Below the pieces are notes generated by a model. It saw only the letters and a list, made by a program, of their open reading frames with translations, was not told where the DNA came from and ran no database searches. A stretch of DNA of 64,000 nt from Rhyacichthys aspro (lineage: Eukaryota > Chordata > Actinopteri > Gobiiformes > Rhyacichthyidae), in assembly GCA_036850595.1 (NCBI GenBank), contig CM072158.1:21572578-21636577 (forward strand), read 5' to 3'. Every line of letters begins with the position of its first letter. The first letter of the stretch is position 1. The position numbers were made by a program, and so were the translations under genes. Positions 55,131-64,000 of the stretch are shown piece by piece.

Positions 55131-57025
55131 AACTTCCCATCTCACCCTCCGCGGGTGGTCTCATCCTTTCAAGCTCGGAAGCTGGGAGCTTGTGGGTTCT
55201 GCGCAGTATCTTAGCTATTCCTAGAACTGCACTTTTCTGGACTGAGATGTCTGATGTTTTCCTGGGATCTGCCTTAGCCACTCCTCCCGTTTGGGGGTAC
55301 TGCCCAAGTGCCCCGATGACCACGGGTACCACTGATACCTTCACTCTCCAGGCTTTCTCAAGCTCTTCTTTGAGGCCCTGGTATTTCTCTAGTTTCTCAT
55401 GTTCCTTTTTCCTGATGTTGCCATCACTTGGTATTGCTATGTCAACCACAACAGCTTTCCTCTGTTGTTTGTCCACCACCACAATGTCCTGTTGGTTCGC
55501 CATTACCATTTTATCAGTCTGGATTTGGAAGTCCCACAGGATCTTGGCACGCTCATTCTCTACCACCTTAGGAGGTGTTTCCCACTTTGACCTTGGGATT
55601 TCCAGTCCATACTCTACACAGATGTTTCTGTACACTATGCCAGCCACTTGGTTGTGACGTTCCATGTATGCTTTTCCTGCCAGCAACTTACACCCTGCAG
55701 TTATGTGCTGGATTGTCTCAGGGGCCTCTTTGCACAGCCTACACCTTGGGTCTTGTCTGGTGTGGTAGATCTTGGCCTCTATTGCTCTGGTGTTCAGGGC
55801 CTGTTCTTGTGCAGCCATGATGAGTGCCCCTGTGCTGTCCTTCAGTGCAGCTCGTTCTAGCCATTGGTAGGATTTCTTGATATCAGCCACTTCATGTAGG
55901 GGTTTGTCCTCCCATGATGGTACCTCCAGCATCTCTTCCTCTGTTCACCATTGTCTGAGACATTCACTGAGCACGTCATTTGTCGGGGCCTTATCCTTGA
56001 TGTATTTATGGATCTTGGATGTTTCATCTTGGACAGTGGCTCTCACACTCACTAGTCCTCCGCCTCCTTCCTTACGGTTAGTGTACAGTCTCAAGGTGCT
56101 GGATTTGGGATGGAACCCTCCATGCATGGTTAGGAGCTTCCGTGTCTTAACGTCTGTGGTCTGTATCTCTTCCTTTGGCCAGCTTATTATTCCTGCAGGG
56201 TATCTGATCACTGGCAGGGCGTAGCTGTTTATTGCCCGGATCTTGTTCTTGCCATTGAGCCTTCTTAGGACTTGCCCTACTCGTTGTAGGTATTTGGCTG
56301 TGGCTCCTTTCCTTGTGGCCTCATCGAGGTTGCCATTTGCTTGTGGGATACCAAGGTACTTGTAACTGTCCTCAATGTCTGCTATTGTTCCTTCTGGGAG
56401 TAAGACCCCTTCTGCCTGGACTACCTTCCCTTTCTTTGTCACCATCCGACCACACTTCTCAAGTCTGAATGACATTCCGATATCAGTGCTGTAGATCCTG
56501 GTGGTGTGGATCAGTGAGTCGATGTCTCACTTGCTCTTGGCGTACAGCTTTATGTCATCCATGTAGAGGAGGTGATTGATGGTGGTCCCATTCTTGAGTC
56601 GGTATCCATAGCCAGTCTTGTTGATTATTTGGCTGAGGGGGTTCAGACCTATGCAGAACAGCAGTGGGGACAGAGCATCTCCTTGGTATATGCCACATTT
56701 GATTGATCCATGTGACCACTTATCTTAGTCGCTATGATGCCTGACATGAGCTTCCATGTTGTGGAGAGACAGGTTATTGGCTGATAGTTGGATGGGACCG
56801 TACCCTTCGAGGATCCTTCAGGATCAGGATTATGCACCCTTCAGTTAACCATTCAGGGTGGGTCCCATCCTTTAGCAGCTGGTTCATTTGTGCTGCCAGG
56901 TGCTCATGTGCAGTGCAGTGAGCTTCTTAAGCCAGTAGGCATGGATCATGTCAGGCCCTGGTGCTGTCCAGTTCTTCATACCTGAGACTCTTTCTTGGAT
57001 GTCTGCCACAGTGATGGATACTGGG
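55128..57025 (-). pseudogene. R4/Rex6-like LINE, 5'-truncated and internally deleted
   Basis: Minus strand. RT blocks: APGPDMIHAYWLKKL (56960), SNYQPITCLSTTWKLMSGII (56790), then directly KCGIYQGDALSPLLF (56690), so the first catalytic Asp region is deleted; LLYMDDIKLYAKS (56550) holds the Asp pair. Next come YKYLGIPQANGNLDEA and GKNKIRAINSYALPVIRYPA. The C-terminus has a zinc-finger-like CRLCKEAPETIQHITAGC and a restriction-like endonuclease segment, MANQQDIVVVDKQQRKAVVV with DIAIPSD, where Q replaces the usual Pro before the first Asp. In-frame TGA codons occur near 56527 and 55945. The C-terminal endonuclease places it in the R2/R4 group, closest to R4/Rex6. Confidence 0.82.
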
Positions 57026-57044
57026 ACTTTTATTATTATTATTG

Positions 57045-57110
57045 TTAAAGCTCCTGTAACTCACAAACATTGTTAGAACCAGTTTGACCCAATGTAGCAT
57101 TTATCAAGAA
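57045..57110. mobile_element. Left end of a TTAA-type transposon family
   Basis: TTAA (57045-57048) then AGCTCCTGTAACTCACAAAC; inverted match to 52025-52084. Confidence 0.6.
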
Positions 57111-57960
57111 CAAAATCTCAAAAAGTTAAGTCTTTTTACTAATAAATTATACACACAACAAGAAGGTGAAAAAACAACAATAATAATGTCCTTGACTGTG
57201 CCTAAAATATTTGGAAAAAATGGTGCAATTTGCACTGCAGAGACAGACAAAATCCCTTTTCCAGTCACTTTCAACTTCAAACAAACTTCAAAAATACATG
57301 ACACTTTACACTAAGCAGCTTGAAAATAATACAATTACACTGTGCAGTCTTTCAGATACATACAACCACCTAAAACTGACATTCCCAGACGCACATGTCT
57401 CAAGCTAGCTTGTAGCAGGCTAACTTCTTTACCACTTTCAAAATGAGTAATAACGTTAACGTAAGTAAATACATGTAATAAAGAAATGTGTGCACAGTTT
57501 AAGAAAAAGAAAACCTACCTTAAGCAGTACTTTTCAGTGGATTAACTCACTTTTTTTTTTGCCAGAGATGCGGTCACGGTTAAAACCAATGTTCAGACTA
57601 GTCAGACAAGCCTAGACGGAGGAGCTCATTTTTTGAGTCACAACAAAAGGATTTTCACTGGACTTGTCTCAAAAGAAAAACACTGTGATTGATAACACAT
57701 TATATTAACCCAACTTAATTGCTGTCTTTTTTGTGTTAAAATATGGTATCAAAATAATTTTTTTAAATTTTGTATTGCTTGTATATATAAATCTGATTGT
57801 TGCATCGTTGTCGTAGCTCCACCACAAGTATCCACATTATTCCTGGTCCGGCTCATGTATTTCTGGTGAGATACCAGAAATGGCGCTTGCTGGGTTTCTG
57901 TTACTGGTAGCGGTTAATTTAAAAGTTCTGGAGGATGTATAAAACAATTTGCCCCTGAAA
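57111..57960. other. No gene seen
   Basis: Probable interior of the TTAA-type transposon at 57045; short open frames only, none recognisable. Confidence 0.4.
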
Positions 57961-57982
57961 AATTTACTTGCGCGGCTCGGGA

Positions 57983-58048
57983 ACATATTGCGCTGTTCGT
58001 GGTTGTACAAACAACCAGAGGAAGTTGAATTTGTGGCTACAAGAGTGA
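57983..58048 (+). pseudogene. THAP-type zinc finger start, broken
   Basis: CAVRGCTNNQRKLNLWLQE then TGA on the plus strand has the C-x4-C start and spacing of the THAP-like domains found in repeated fish proteins. After the stop, further pieces (KWTRE, YIYLPKDG) continue to about 58130. The later Cys-His pair is not readable. Confidence 0.45.
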
Positions 58049-58113
58049 TGTTTGGAACATCCAAAGTGGACTAGAGAGAGTGTGGCTGCGGAGTCGCTAC
58101 AGTTTACATTTAC

Positions 58114-58251
58114 CTTCCAAAGGATGGCAGTAGCATGGCTGCAAGATCTGCCTTGACCTGCAATACATGAACAACCTGCTGTTTGTATTTCACCGGATGT
58201 AGAAACTAAAACCCAGGCTTGGTAAGCCTCAGAGCTTTTAAGATTGTTCAT
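58114..58251 (-). CDS. SWIM zinc-finger exon
   Basis: Minus strand reads SSEAYQAWVLVSTSGEIQTA followed by GCSCIAGQGRSCSHATAILW and a GTAAAT donor. CxC..GxG..CxHxxA is the SWIM zinc-binding motif, common in fish proteins that also carry a YqaJ-type nuclease domain and are transposon-associated. No YqaJ exon was seen nearby. The exon's 5' border is uncertain. Confidence 0.5.
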
Positions 58252-58259
58252 TGCCTCGC

Positions 58260-59029
58260 CGTCGGACGTGACCGAATTAAGTAGATAAAAATGCTACTGT
58301 ATGTAATTTTTGGTCAGATTTTCACATCATCCACCCACCCCTCTAGTGCAGTAGGCAAGGGGATTGTGACGTTATCCCGTTTGAGCTGTGACAGCTGGTG
58401 TTCCCACATAGTTCATCTCTCTAAAAGCTCATAAAAAGTGGATTAGCGCAAACAGTCGGAGTTGTATGTATACGGTTGCCAAGTGAACAAAAGCTGGTTC
58501 CAGCTCAAACCAGAAGTTGGTCGCATATTTCACGCAAGGGCTCATATATAAGTATTACAGCAGTGCACTAATACAATGTGAATACTATCACAACTAACAG
58601 TACACAACAGGTCATGAGGGGCTACAGTGTGAGCCCAGTTTCATCTGCGGATAAACATATAATTCTGTAGACTCCTGTGTTATTGACCTCGACAGATACA
58701 GACAGATTCATGCATTATTTGTAACAGCAAGTGGAGCTTTCAACCATCTTGTAATTTCATCAAACACAGATCAAAACAGTCACTCCGCCGAGCTTTACTG
58801 CACAAAACTCACATGTTCATGAAAGAAATGGACTTAATCGTGTGCCAGACCATAACATGAGCACCATTATCCTACTAAGGCACAGACTAGGAATATACAG
58901 TAGAAAATCAGAGCATGCAGCTGAGCTGAGAGTCCTGTGTCTTTTCTCGAGAGTTATTTTTTTAAAACTCTAAAGATATTTTATGATATTTACTGAGTAT
59001 CTGAATTTTTAAGAATCTTGCTCCTTTAT
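58260..59029. other. No gene seen
   Basis: No coding similarity or repeat could be assigned. Confidence 0.4.
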
Positions 59030-59530
59030 GAATTATATGAAATGAAACAACCACAAACTTAAGCATAAATTAATGAGAAATGATGATGTTTATTCACCAG
59101 AATGAATAAACAGACGGAATTTGAATATGCAGATTGAATCAACAATAAACATAACAGGAGTATGTTCATGGATTGAAACAATAAACCTTTCTTATTGAAG
59201 CTGGGATATGATTTTACGGGAATAAATCGAAAATTGGCGCAGTTAATGAATTTAGAAAAACAGTCTAAAAGAGTTAAGCTAAATTTGAGTTAAGTTTAAT
59301 TTTAAGTTTAATGGTAATTGGTTGGCGCGATACAAGATGGATTTACAAGAGTTTTGGAAACTCCCAAATCTCGCGAAAATCCAGCTGCAGCGCAAGGTTA
59401 GGGGTTGGTACCAACAGGTCCAAACTTCTTGGTACTGCCAATGATGGTCCGGAGTTTGGTCCCCAACTGTTGTGGTCCTCTGTGCATCCCCAGTCTGTGA
59501 GACAGGCTGCTGATATGTGCGCCTTTATGG
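59030..59530. repeat. Unidentified dispersed repeat, copy 2
   Basis: Same orientation and order as 18290-18780: AACTTAAGCATAAATTAATG near 59053, AACCTTTCTTATTGAAG near 59182, AAAGAGTTAAGCTAAATTTG near 59268, then a looser GATGGTCCGGAGTTTGGTCC block. Confidence 0.7.
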
Positions 59531-59900
59531 CCAGTTGAATCACAGTTAAATCAGAGTCCGGCACAAAGAAATTTAAGTCTGAAAAATGCCAATTGGAGTT
59601 CTTTGTAGACTTCTAAGCAAAACTCTTAACCTAACCCTAACTCTCCTGTACAGTACAGAATGCGTTCGGCTTGCCAAATTTACATAAATGTTCGATCGCT
59701 AGCAGTGTGACTCTGAAGTGCTGTATGTTTGCAAGTTTTCTCCTCGACAAAACCCACAATGTCGACGAAACATTCTGCACCGACAAAGGCACCTGCGGTC
59801 GCACCCAAAAGGCTGAGGAAGGTGCTATGGTTTGAACGTTGAGAGTGTTTAAACGAGAGAAATGTGAGAAAATGTTAATGCCTGTGTGTGGTGAGGGGTT
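59531..59900. other. No gene seen
   Basis: Unassigned; includes a weak CCTAACCCTAACTCTCC run near 59630, two telomere-like hexamers only. Confidence 0.4.
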
Positions 59901-60016
59901 TTACAGCCTTAAAACATATATAATAATTGTAAAAAATAAGGTGGACTACTTCATGGATTTTGCCTATTGCGTGTTATTTTTAGAACGTAACCCCCGCGAT
60001 AAACGAGGGACCACTG
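59901..60016. mobile_element. End of a pogo/Tigger-like transposon
   Basis: Inverted match to 12568-12676, ending CGATAAACGAGGGACCACTG at 60016. Only this end is present. Confidence 0.65.
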
Positions 60017-60097
60017 CATTCCATTTGCACCTGTTTACATGATAAAAGCATAATCTCATCACGCAAAAAATAAATAAATAAGATGCTACCATGTAAT

Positions 60098-60526
60098 ATT
60101 TATTCATTCATTTTCTGCCGCTTATCCCACCTTGTGGGGTCGCAGGTGGCTGGAGCCTATCCCAGCAGCTTTGGGCCTTAGGCGGGGTACACCCTGGACA
60201 GTGGCCAGTTCGTCGCAGGGCTGACACTTAGACGCAGACATTGACAGACAACCATTCACTCTCACATTCAGCCACTAGGGGCACTTTAGAGTCACCAATT
60301 CACCTATACATGCATGTCTTTGGGCGGTGGGAGGAAGCCAGAGATCCCGGAGAGAACCCACGGTGACACGGGGAGGACATGCAGACTCCTCACAGAAAGA
60401 CCAGAGTTAGCCAATGATGTTTGGGTTGGCTACAATCAGCCGACAATGTTTTGGGTCGGCCGGGATTCGAACTCACGACCTTCTTTCTGTGAAGCAGGAG
60501 CGCAAACCACTCTGCTACCGTGCGTA
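60098..60526 (-). repeat. Complete tRNA-derived SINE
   Basis: On the minus strand: a tRNA-like head (CACGGTAGCAGAGTGGTTTG, an A-box; GTGAGTTCGAATCCCGGC, a B-box), a body with GGGTTCTCTCCGGGAT, and the conserved 3' part ACTGGCCACTGTCCAGGGTG with an AATGAATGAATAAA tail. RNA polymerase III would initiate near 60526. Truncated copies are at 17975-18185 and 39711-39838. Confidence 0.85.
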
Positions 60527-61020
60527 AAAAAATGATGGTAAATCCTCATATGTAGCCTGGAGGCAAAGCTAACACTACGGTCAACAGTACACTTCCTGTC
60601 TCCCGTTTAGTCCCAGTTTTCTGTGCATTATGCTGTCAATGTTAAGCCTCTTAACTACATTTCAACAAAAGGCTTTATACTTTCACTAAATTGACTCATG
60701 ATTAATATAATATTTACTATAATATCAATGCTGTGACTGACTGACAAAGCAGGAGCTGTCTAGTGCCGTCTTAAACCAGAAACAGCTGTTGCTAATAACC
60801 AGCACTAATGTGATTTAGGCGTTTACATGGTTTAATAATGCGATTAAGATCGGAGTACTCCACCTGTCTTACTTCAATTAAAGGTTACTCTGATTATAAC
60901 CTTACTCTGATTAAGGTACGTGTTTACATGACATATCATAATCGGAGTATTCTATGACCATGTAAACGCACTCACTGTTGCAGCTATGGATGTAAATCCA
61001 AACTAACGTGGTTGTAATAA
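60527..61020. other. No gene seen
   Basis: 60780-60990 contains repeated GGAGTACTCC/AATCGGAGTATTC and GTTTACATGG phrases of a MITE-like repeat; borders not determined. Confidence 0.4.
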
Positions 61021-61748
61021 CATCCATCCATCCATGCATCTTCTACCGCTTATCCGGGGCCGGGTCGCGGGGGCAGAAGTCTAAGCAGAGACGCCCAGAC
61101 TTCCCCCTCCCCAGACACCCACCCACCTCCCCATGAAGGCGTCCAGGAGGCATCCTGAACCACCTTAGCTGGCTCCTCTCGATGTGGAGGAGCAGTGGCT
61201 CTACTCTGAGCTCCTCCCCAGTGACTGAACTCCTCACCCTATCTCTAAGGGAGCGTCCAGACACCCTGCGGAGGAAACTCATTTCCGCCGCTTGTATCCG
61301 GGATCTTGTCCTTTCGGTCATGACCCAGAGCTCATGACCATAGGTGAGAGTAGGAACGTAGATTGATTGGTAAATCGAGAGTTTTGCCTTGCAGCTCAGC
61401 TCCTTCTTTACCACGACAGACCGGTACAACGACCTTATGACTGCAGAAGCTACACCGATCCATCTGTCAATCTCCCGCTCCATCCTTCCCTCACTCATGA
61501 ACAAGACCCCAAGATACTTGAACTTGTCCACTTGAGGCAGGAACTCTCCACTGACCTGAAGGGGGCAAACCACCCTTTTCTCGGACTTGGAGGTGCTGAT
61601 TCTCATCCCAGCCGCTTCACACTTGGCTGCAAACCGTCCCAGTGCATGCTGAAGGTCCTGGTCTGATGGAGCCAACAGGACCACATCATCTGCAAAAAGC
61701 AGAGGTCCCCAAACCGGACCCTCTCCAGCCCCTGACTGCGCCTAGAAA
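61021..61748 (-). mobile_element. 5'-truncated RTE/Rex3-like LINE copy
   Basis: Minus strand, C-terminal third of the same LINE family as 13202-16537. It runs from ISRRSQGLE (61745) through KFKYLGVLFMSEGRMER and ELWVMTERTRSRIQAAEM to the GATG tail at about 61021-61036. Internal deletions (for example the LFRMP region joined early to GGCLGRGKSG) make it the more damaged of the two right-hand copies. Confidence 0.85.
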
Positions 61749-64000
61749 TCCATCCATCCATCTTCTTCTGCTTATCCGGGGCCGGGTCGCGGGGGCAGCA
61801 GTCTAAGCAGAGACGCCCAGACTTCCCTCTCCCCAGACACTTCTTCCAGCTCCTCTGGGGGAATACCGAAGCGTTCCCAGGCCAGCCGAGAGACATAGTC
61901 CCTCCAGCGTGTCCTAGGTCTGCCCCGGGGCCTCCTCCCATTGGGACATGCCCGGAACACCTCCCCAGGAAGGCGTCCAGGAGGCATCCGGAACAGATGC
62001 CCGAGCCACCTCAGCTGGCTCCTCTCGACGTGGAGGAGCAGCGGCTCTACTCTGAGCTTCTCCCAAGTGACTGAACTCCTCACCCTATCTCTAAGGGAGC
62101 ATCCAGCCACCCTGCGGAGGAAACTCATTTCGGCCGCTTGTATCCGGGATCTTGTCCTTTCGGTCATGACCCAGAGCTCATGACCATAGGTGAGGGTAGG
62201 AACGTAGATTGACCGGTAAATCGAGAGCTTTGCCTTACAGCTCAGCTCTTTCTTCACCACAACAGACCGGTACAACGACCGCATGACTGCAGAAGCTGCA
62301 CCGATCCGTCTGTCAATCTCTCGTTCCATCCTTCCCTCACTCGTGAACAAGACCCCAAGATACTTGAACTCCTCCACTTGAGGCAGGACCTCTCCACTGA
62401 CCTGAAGGGGGCAAGCCACCCTTTTCCGGCTGAGAACCATGGCCTCGGACTTGGAGGTGCTGATTCTCATCCCGGCCGCTTCACACTCGGCTGCAAACCG
62501 TCCCAGTGCACGCTGAAGGTCCTGGTCTGATGGAGCCAACAGGACCACATCATCCGCAAAAAGCAGAGATGAGATCCCGTGGTCCCCAAACCGGACCCCC
62601 TCCGGTCCCTGGCTGCGCCTAGAAATCCTATCCATAAAAATTATGAACAGGACCGGTGACAAAGGGCAGTCCTGCCGGAGTCCAACATGCACCGGGAACA
62701 GGTCTGACTTACTGCCGGCAATGCAACCAAGCTCCTGCTCCGGACGTACAGGGACTGGACAGCCCTCAGCAGAGGGCCCCGGACCCCATACTCCCGGAGC
62801 ACCCCCACAGGATGCTGCGAGGGACACGGTCGAATGCCTTCTCCAGATCCACAAAACACATGTGGACTGGTTGGGCAAACCCCCATGAACCCATGAGTGT
62901 ATAGAGCTGATCCAGTGTTCCACGACCAAGACGAAAACCGCATTGTTTCTCCTGAATCCGAGGTTCAACTGTCGGCTGGATTCTCCTCTCCAATACCCTG
63001 GCATAGACTTTCCCGGGAGGCTGAGGAGTGTGATCCCCTGTAGTTGGAACACACCCTCCGGTCCCCCTTTTTAAAAAGAGCCAGTCCAGAGGTACTGTCC
63101 CCGACCTCCACGCGATGTTGCAGAGGCGTGTCAGCCAAGACAGCCCTACAACATCCAGAGACTTGAGGAATTCAGGGCAGATCTCATCCACCCCCGGTGC
63201 CTTGCCACCGAGAAGCTTCTTAACTACCTCGGCTTCAGCTTGAGTGATGGACGAGTCCACCTCTGAGCCCCCAGCCTCTGCTTCCTCAGTGGAAGATGTG
63301 TCAGTGGAACTGAGGACATCCTCGAAGTATTCCTTCCACCATCCAACAATGTCCCCAGTTGAGGTCAACAACTGTCCACCTCCACTGTGAACAGTGTTAG
63401 TGGAACAGTGTTTCCCCTTCCTGAGGCGCCAAACGGTTTGCCAGAATCTCTTCGAGGCTGACCGATAGTCTTTCTCCATGGCCTCACCAAACTCCTCCCA
63501 GACCCGAGTTTTTGCCTGCACAACCACCCGGGCTGCAGTCCACTTGGCCTGCCGGTACCCATCGGCTGCCTCAGGAGTCCCACAGGTCAACCAGGCCCGA
63601 TAGGACTCCTTCTTCAGCTTGACAGCATCCCTTACTTCCAGTGTCCACCACCGGGTTCGGGGATTGCCACCACGACAGGCACCGGAGACCTTACGTCCAC
63701 AGCTCGGAGCAGCCGTGTCGGCAATGGAGGTGGAGAACATGGTCCACTCGGACTTAGTGTTTCCAATCTGGTTGAAGTTCTGCCGGAGGTGGGAGTTGAA
63801 GACCTCTCTGACAGGGGACTCAGCCAGACGTTCCCAGCAGACCCTCACAATACGTTTGGGTCTGCCAAGTCTTTCCGACTTCCTCCCCCGCCATCGGATC
63901 CAACTCACCACCAGATGGTGATCGATTGACAGCTCCGCCCCTCTCTTTACCCAAGTGTCCAAGACATGCGGCCGAAGGTCAGATGAAACGACTACAAAGT
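61749..64000 (-). mobile_element. RTE/Rex3-like LINE, long copy reaching the window edge
   Basis: The minus strand runs from the endonuclease end (RGAELSIDHHLVVSWIR, 63920) through the linker and RT to a GGATGGATGGA tail at about 61749. One frame covers 63962 to 62766 and includes WWTLEVRDAVKLKKESYRAW and VDLEKAFDRVPR (first catalytic Asp). A second frame, 63052 to 61772, includes LLFADDVVLLAPSD (Asp pair), EEFKYLGVLF and the LGHLFRMPPGRLPGE end. The RT is therefore split by at least one frameshift near 62800. It continues past 64000. Confidence 0.9.

Noticed and set aside
55190..55657. 155-codon plus-strand frame over the R4-like LINE
   Set aside because: Antisense shadow of the zinc-finger/endonuclease region, which is recognisable on the minus strand.
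59630..59650. CCTAACCCTAAC telomere-like repeat
   Set aside because: Only two partial units; too short for an interstitial telomeric array.
60440..60526. tRNA-like A and B boxes
   Set aside because: They are the promoter head of a SINE and not a functional tRNA gene.
1..64000. CRISPR array, bacterial operon or toxin system
   Set aside because: No regularly spaced short repeats with unique spacers and no prokaryotic genes; the tandem repeats seen are minisatellites and microsatellites.

Overview
This window looks like teleost fish genomic DNA. It carries fish-typical repeats: RTE/Rex3-like, Rex1/CR1-like, L1-like, L2-like and R4/Rex6-like LINEs, tRNA-derived SINEs, Tc1 and hAT transposons, BEL/Pao and Ty3/gypsy LTR elements. 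One spliced vertebrate gene is recognisable. There are no prokaryotic operons, no rRNA, no CRISPR and no free-standing tRNA gene. A 100-base run of N (51054-51153) marks an assembly gap. Nearly every long reading frame belongs to a mobile element or its relic, and most are broken.

Host gene. Six small plus-strand exons (10359-12032 and 21572-21944) have consistent phases and encode the region just after the PH domain of a Rho guanine-nucleotide exchange factor, best matched to ARHGEF2 (GEF-H1). The four leftmost are firm, the fifth is likely and the sixth is tentative. The DH-PH exons were not found here and probably lie upstream. The 9.5 kb intron between exons four and five holds a full-length RTE-like LINE with a 10-bp target duplication, pieces of an L1, a SINE and a MITE.

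Layout. 1-2400: minus-strand Ty3/gypsy relic with its LTR, which carries a 25-bp minisatellite. 3955-5715: plus-strand gypsy relic. 6843-7632: hAT MITE with a perfect 8-bp duplication. 10359-21944: RhoGEF gene. 21981-27612: DNA transposon with TTAA target sites, interrupted by a young Ty3/gypsy element (23043-27534; two 119-bp LTRs differing at one base; 5-bp duplication). 31995-33039: hAT and gypsy pieces. 33515-39350: a nest of transposons five or six levels deep (hAT, LTR-like sequence, Tc1, then a Mutator-like MITE, a hAT MITE, a 76-bp perfect inverted repeat and two tail-to-tail LINEs). 40145-46700: hAT relic, Rex1-like LINE, L2-like LINE split by a SINE, LTR-like sequence. 47576-51297: minus-strand fish-specific multigene-family pseudogene with introns, a neighbouring unit and an assembly gap. 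52025-60526: BEL/Pao integrase scrap, R4-like LINE against a TA microsatellite, SWIM- and THAP-type exons, transposon ends and a complete SINE. 61021-64000: two RTE-like LINE copies joined head to tail.

Nothing here is a convincing new molecular system. The most informative features are the datable nested insertions, several precisely delimited MITEs, an unidentified dispersed repeat family (18196-18780, 59030-59530, part at 53037-53085) and the RhoGEF gene whose introns absorbed much of this material. All assignments were made by reading translations, splice sites and repeat ends by eye; no database search was run.
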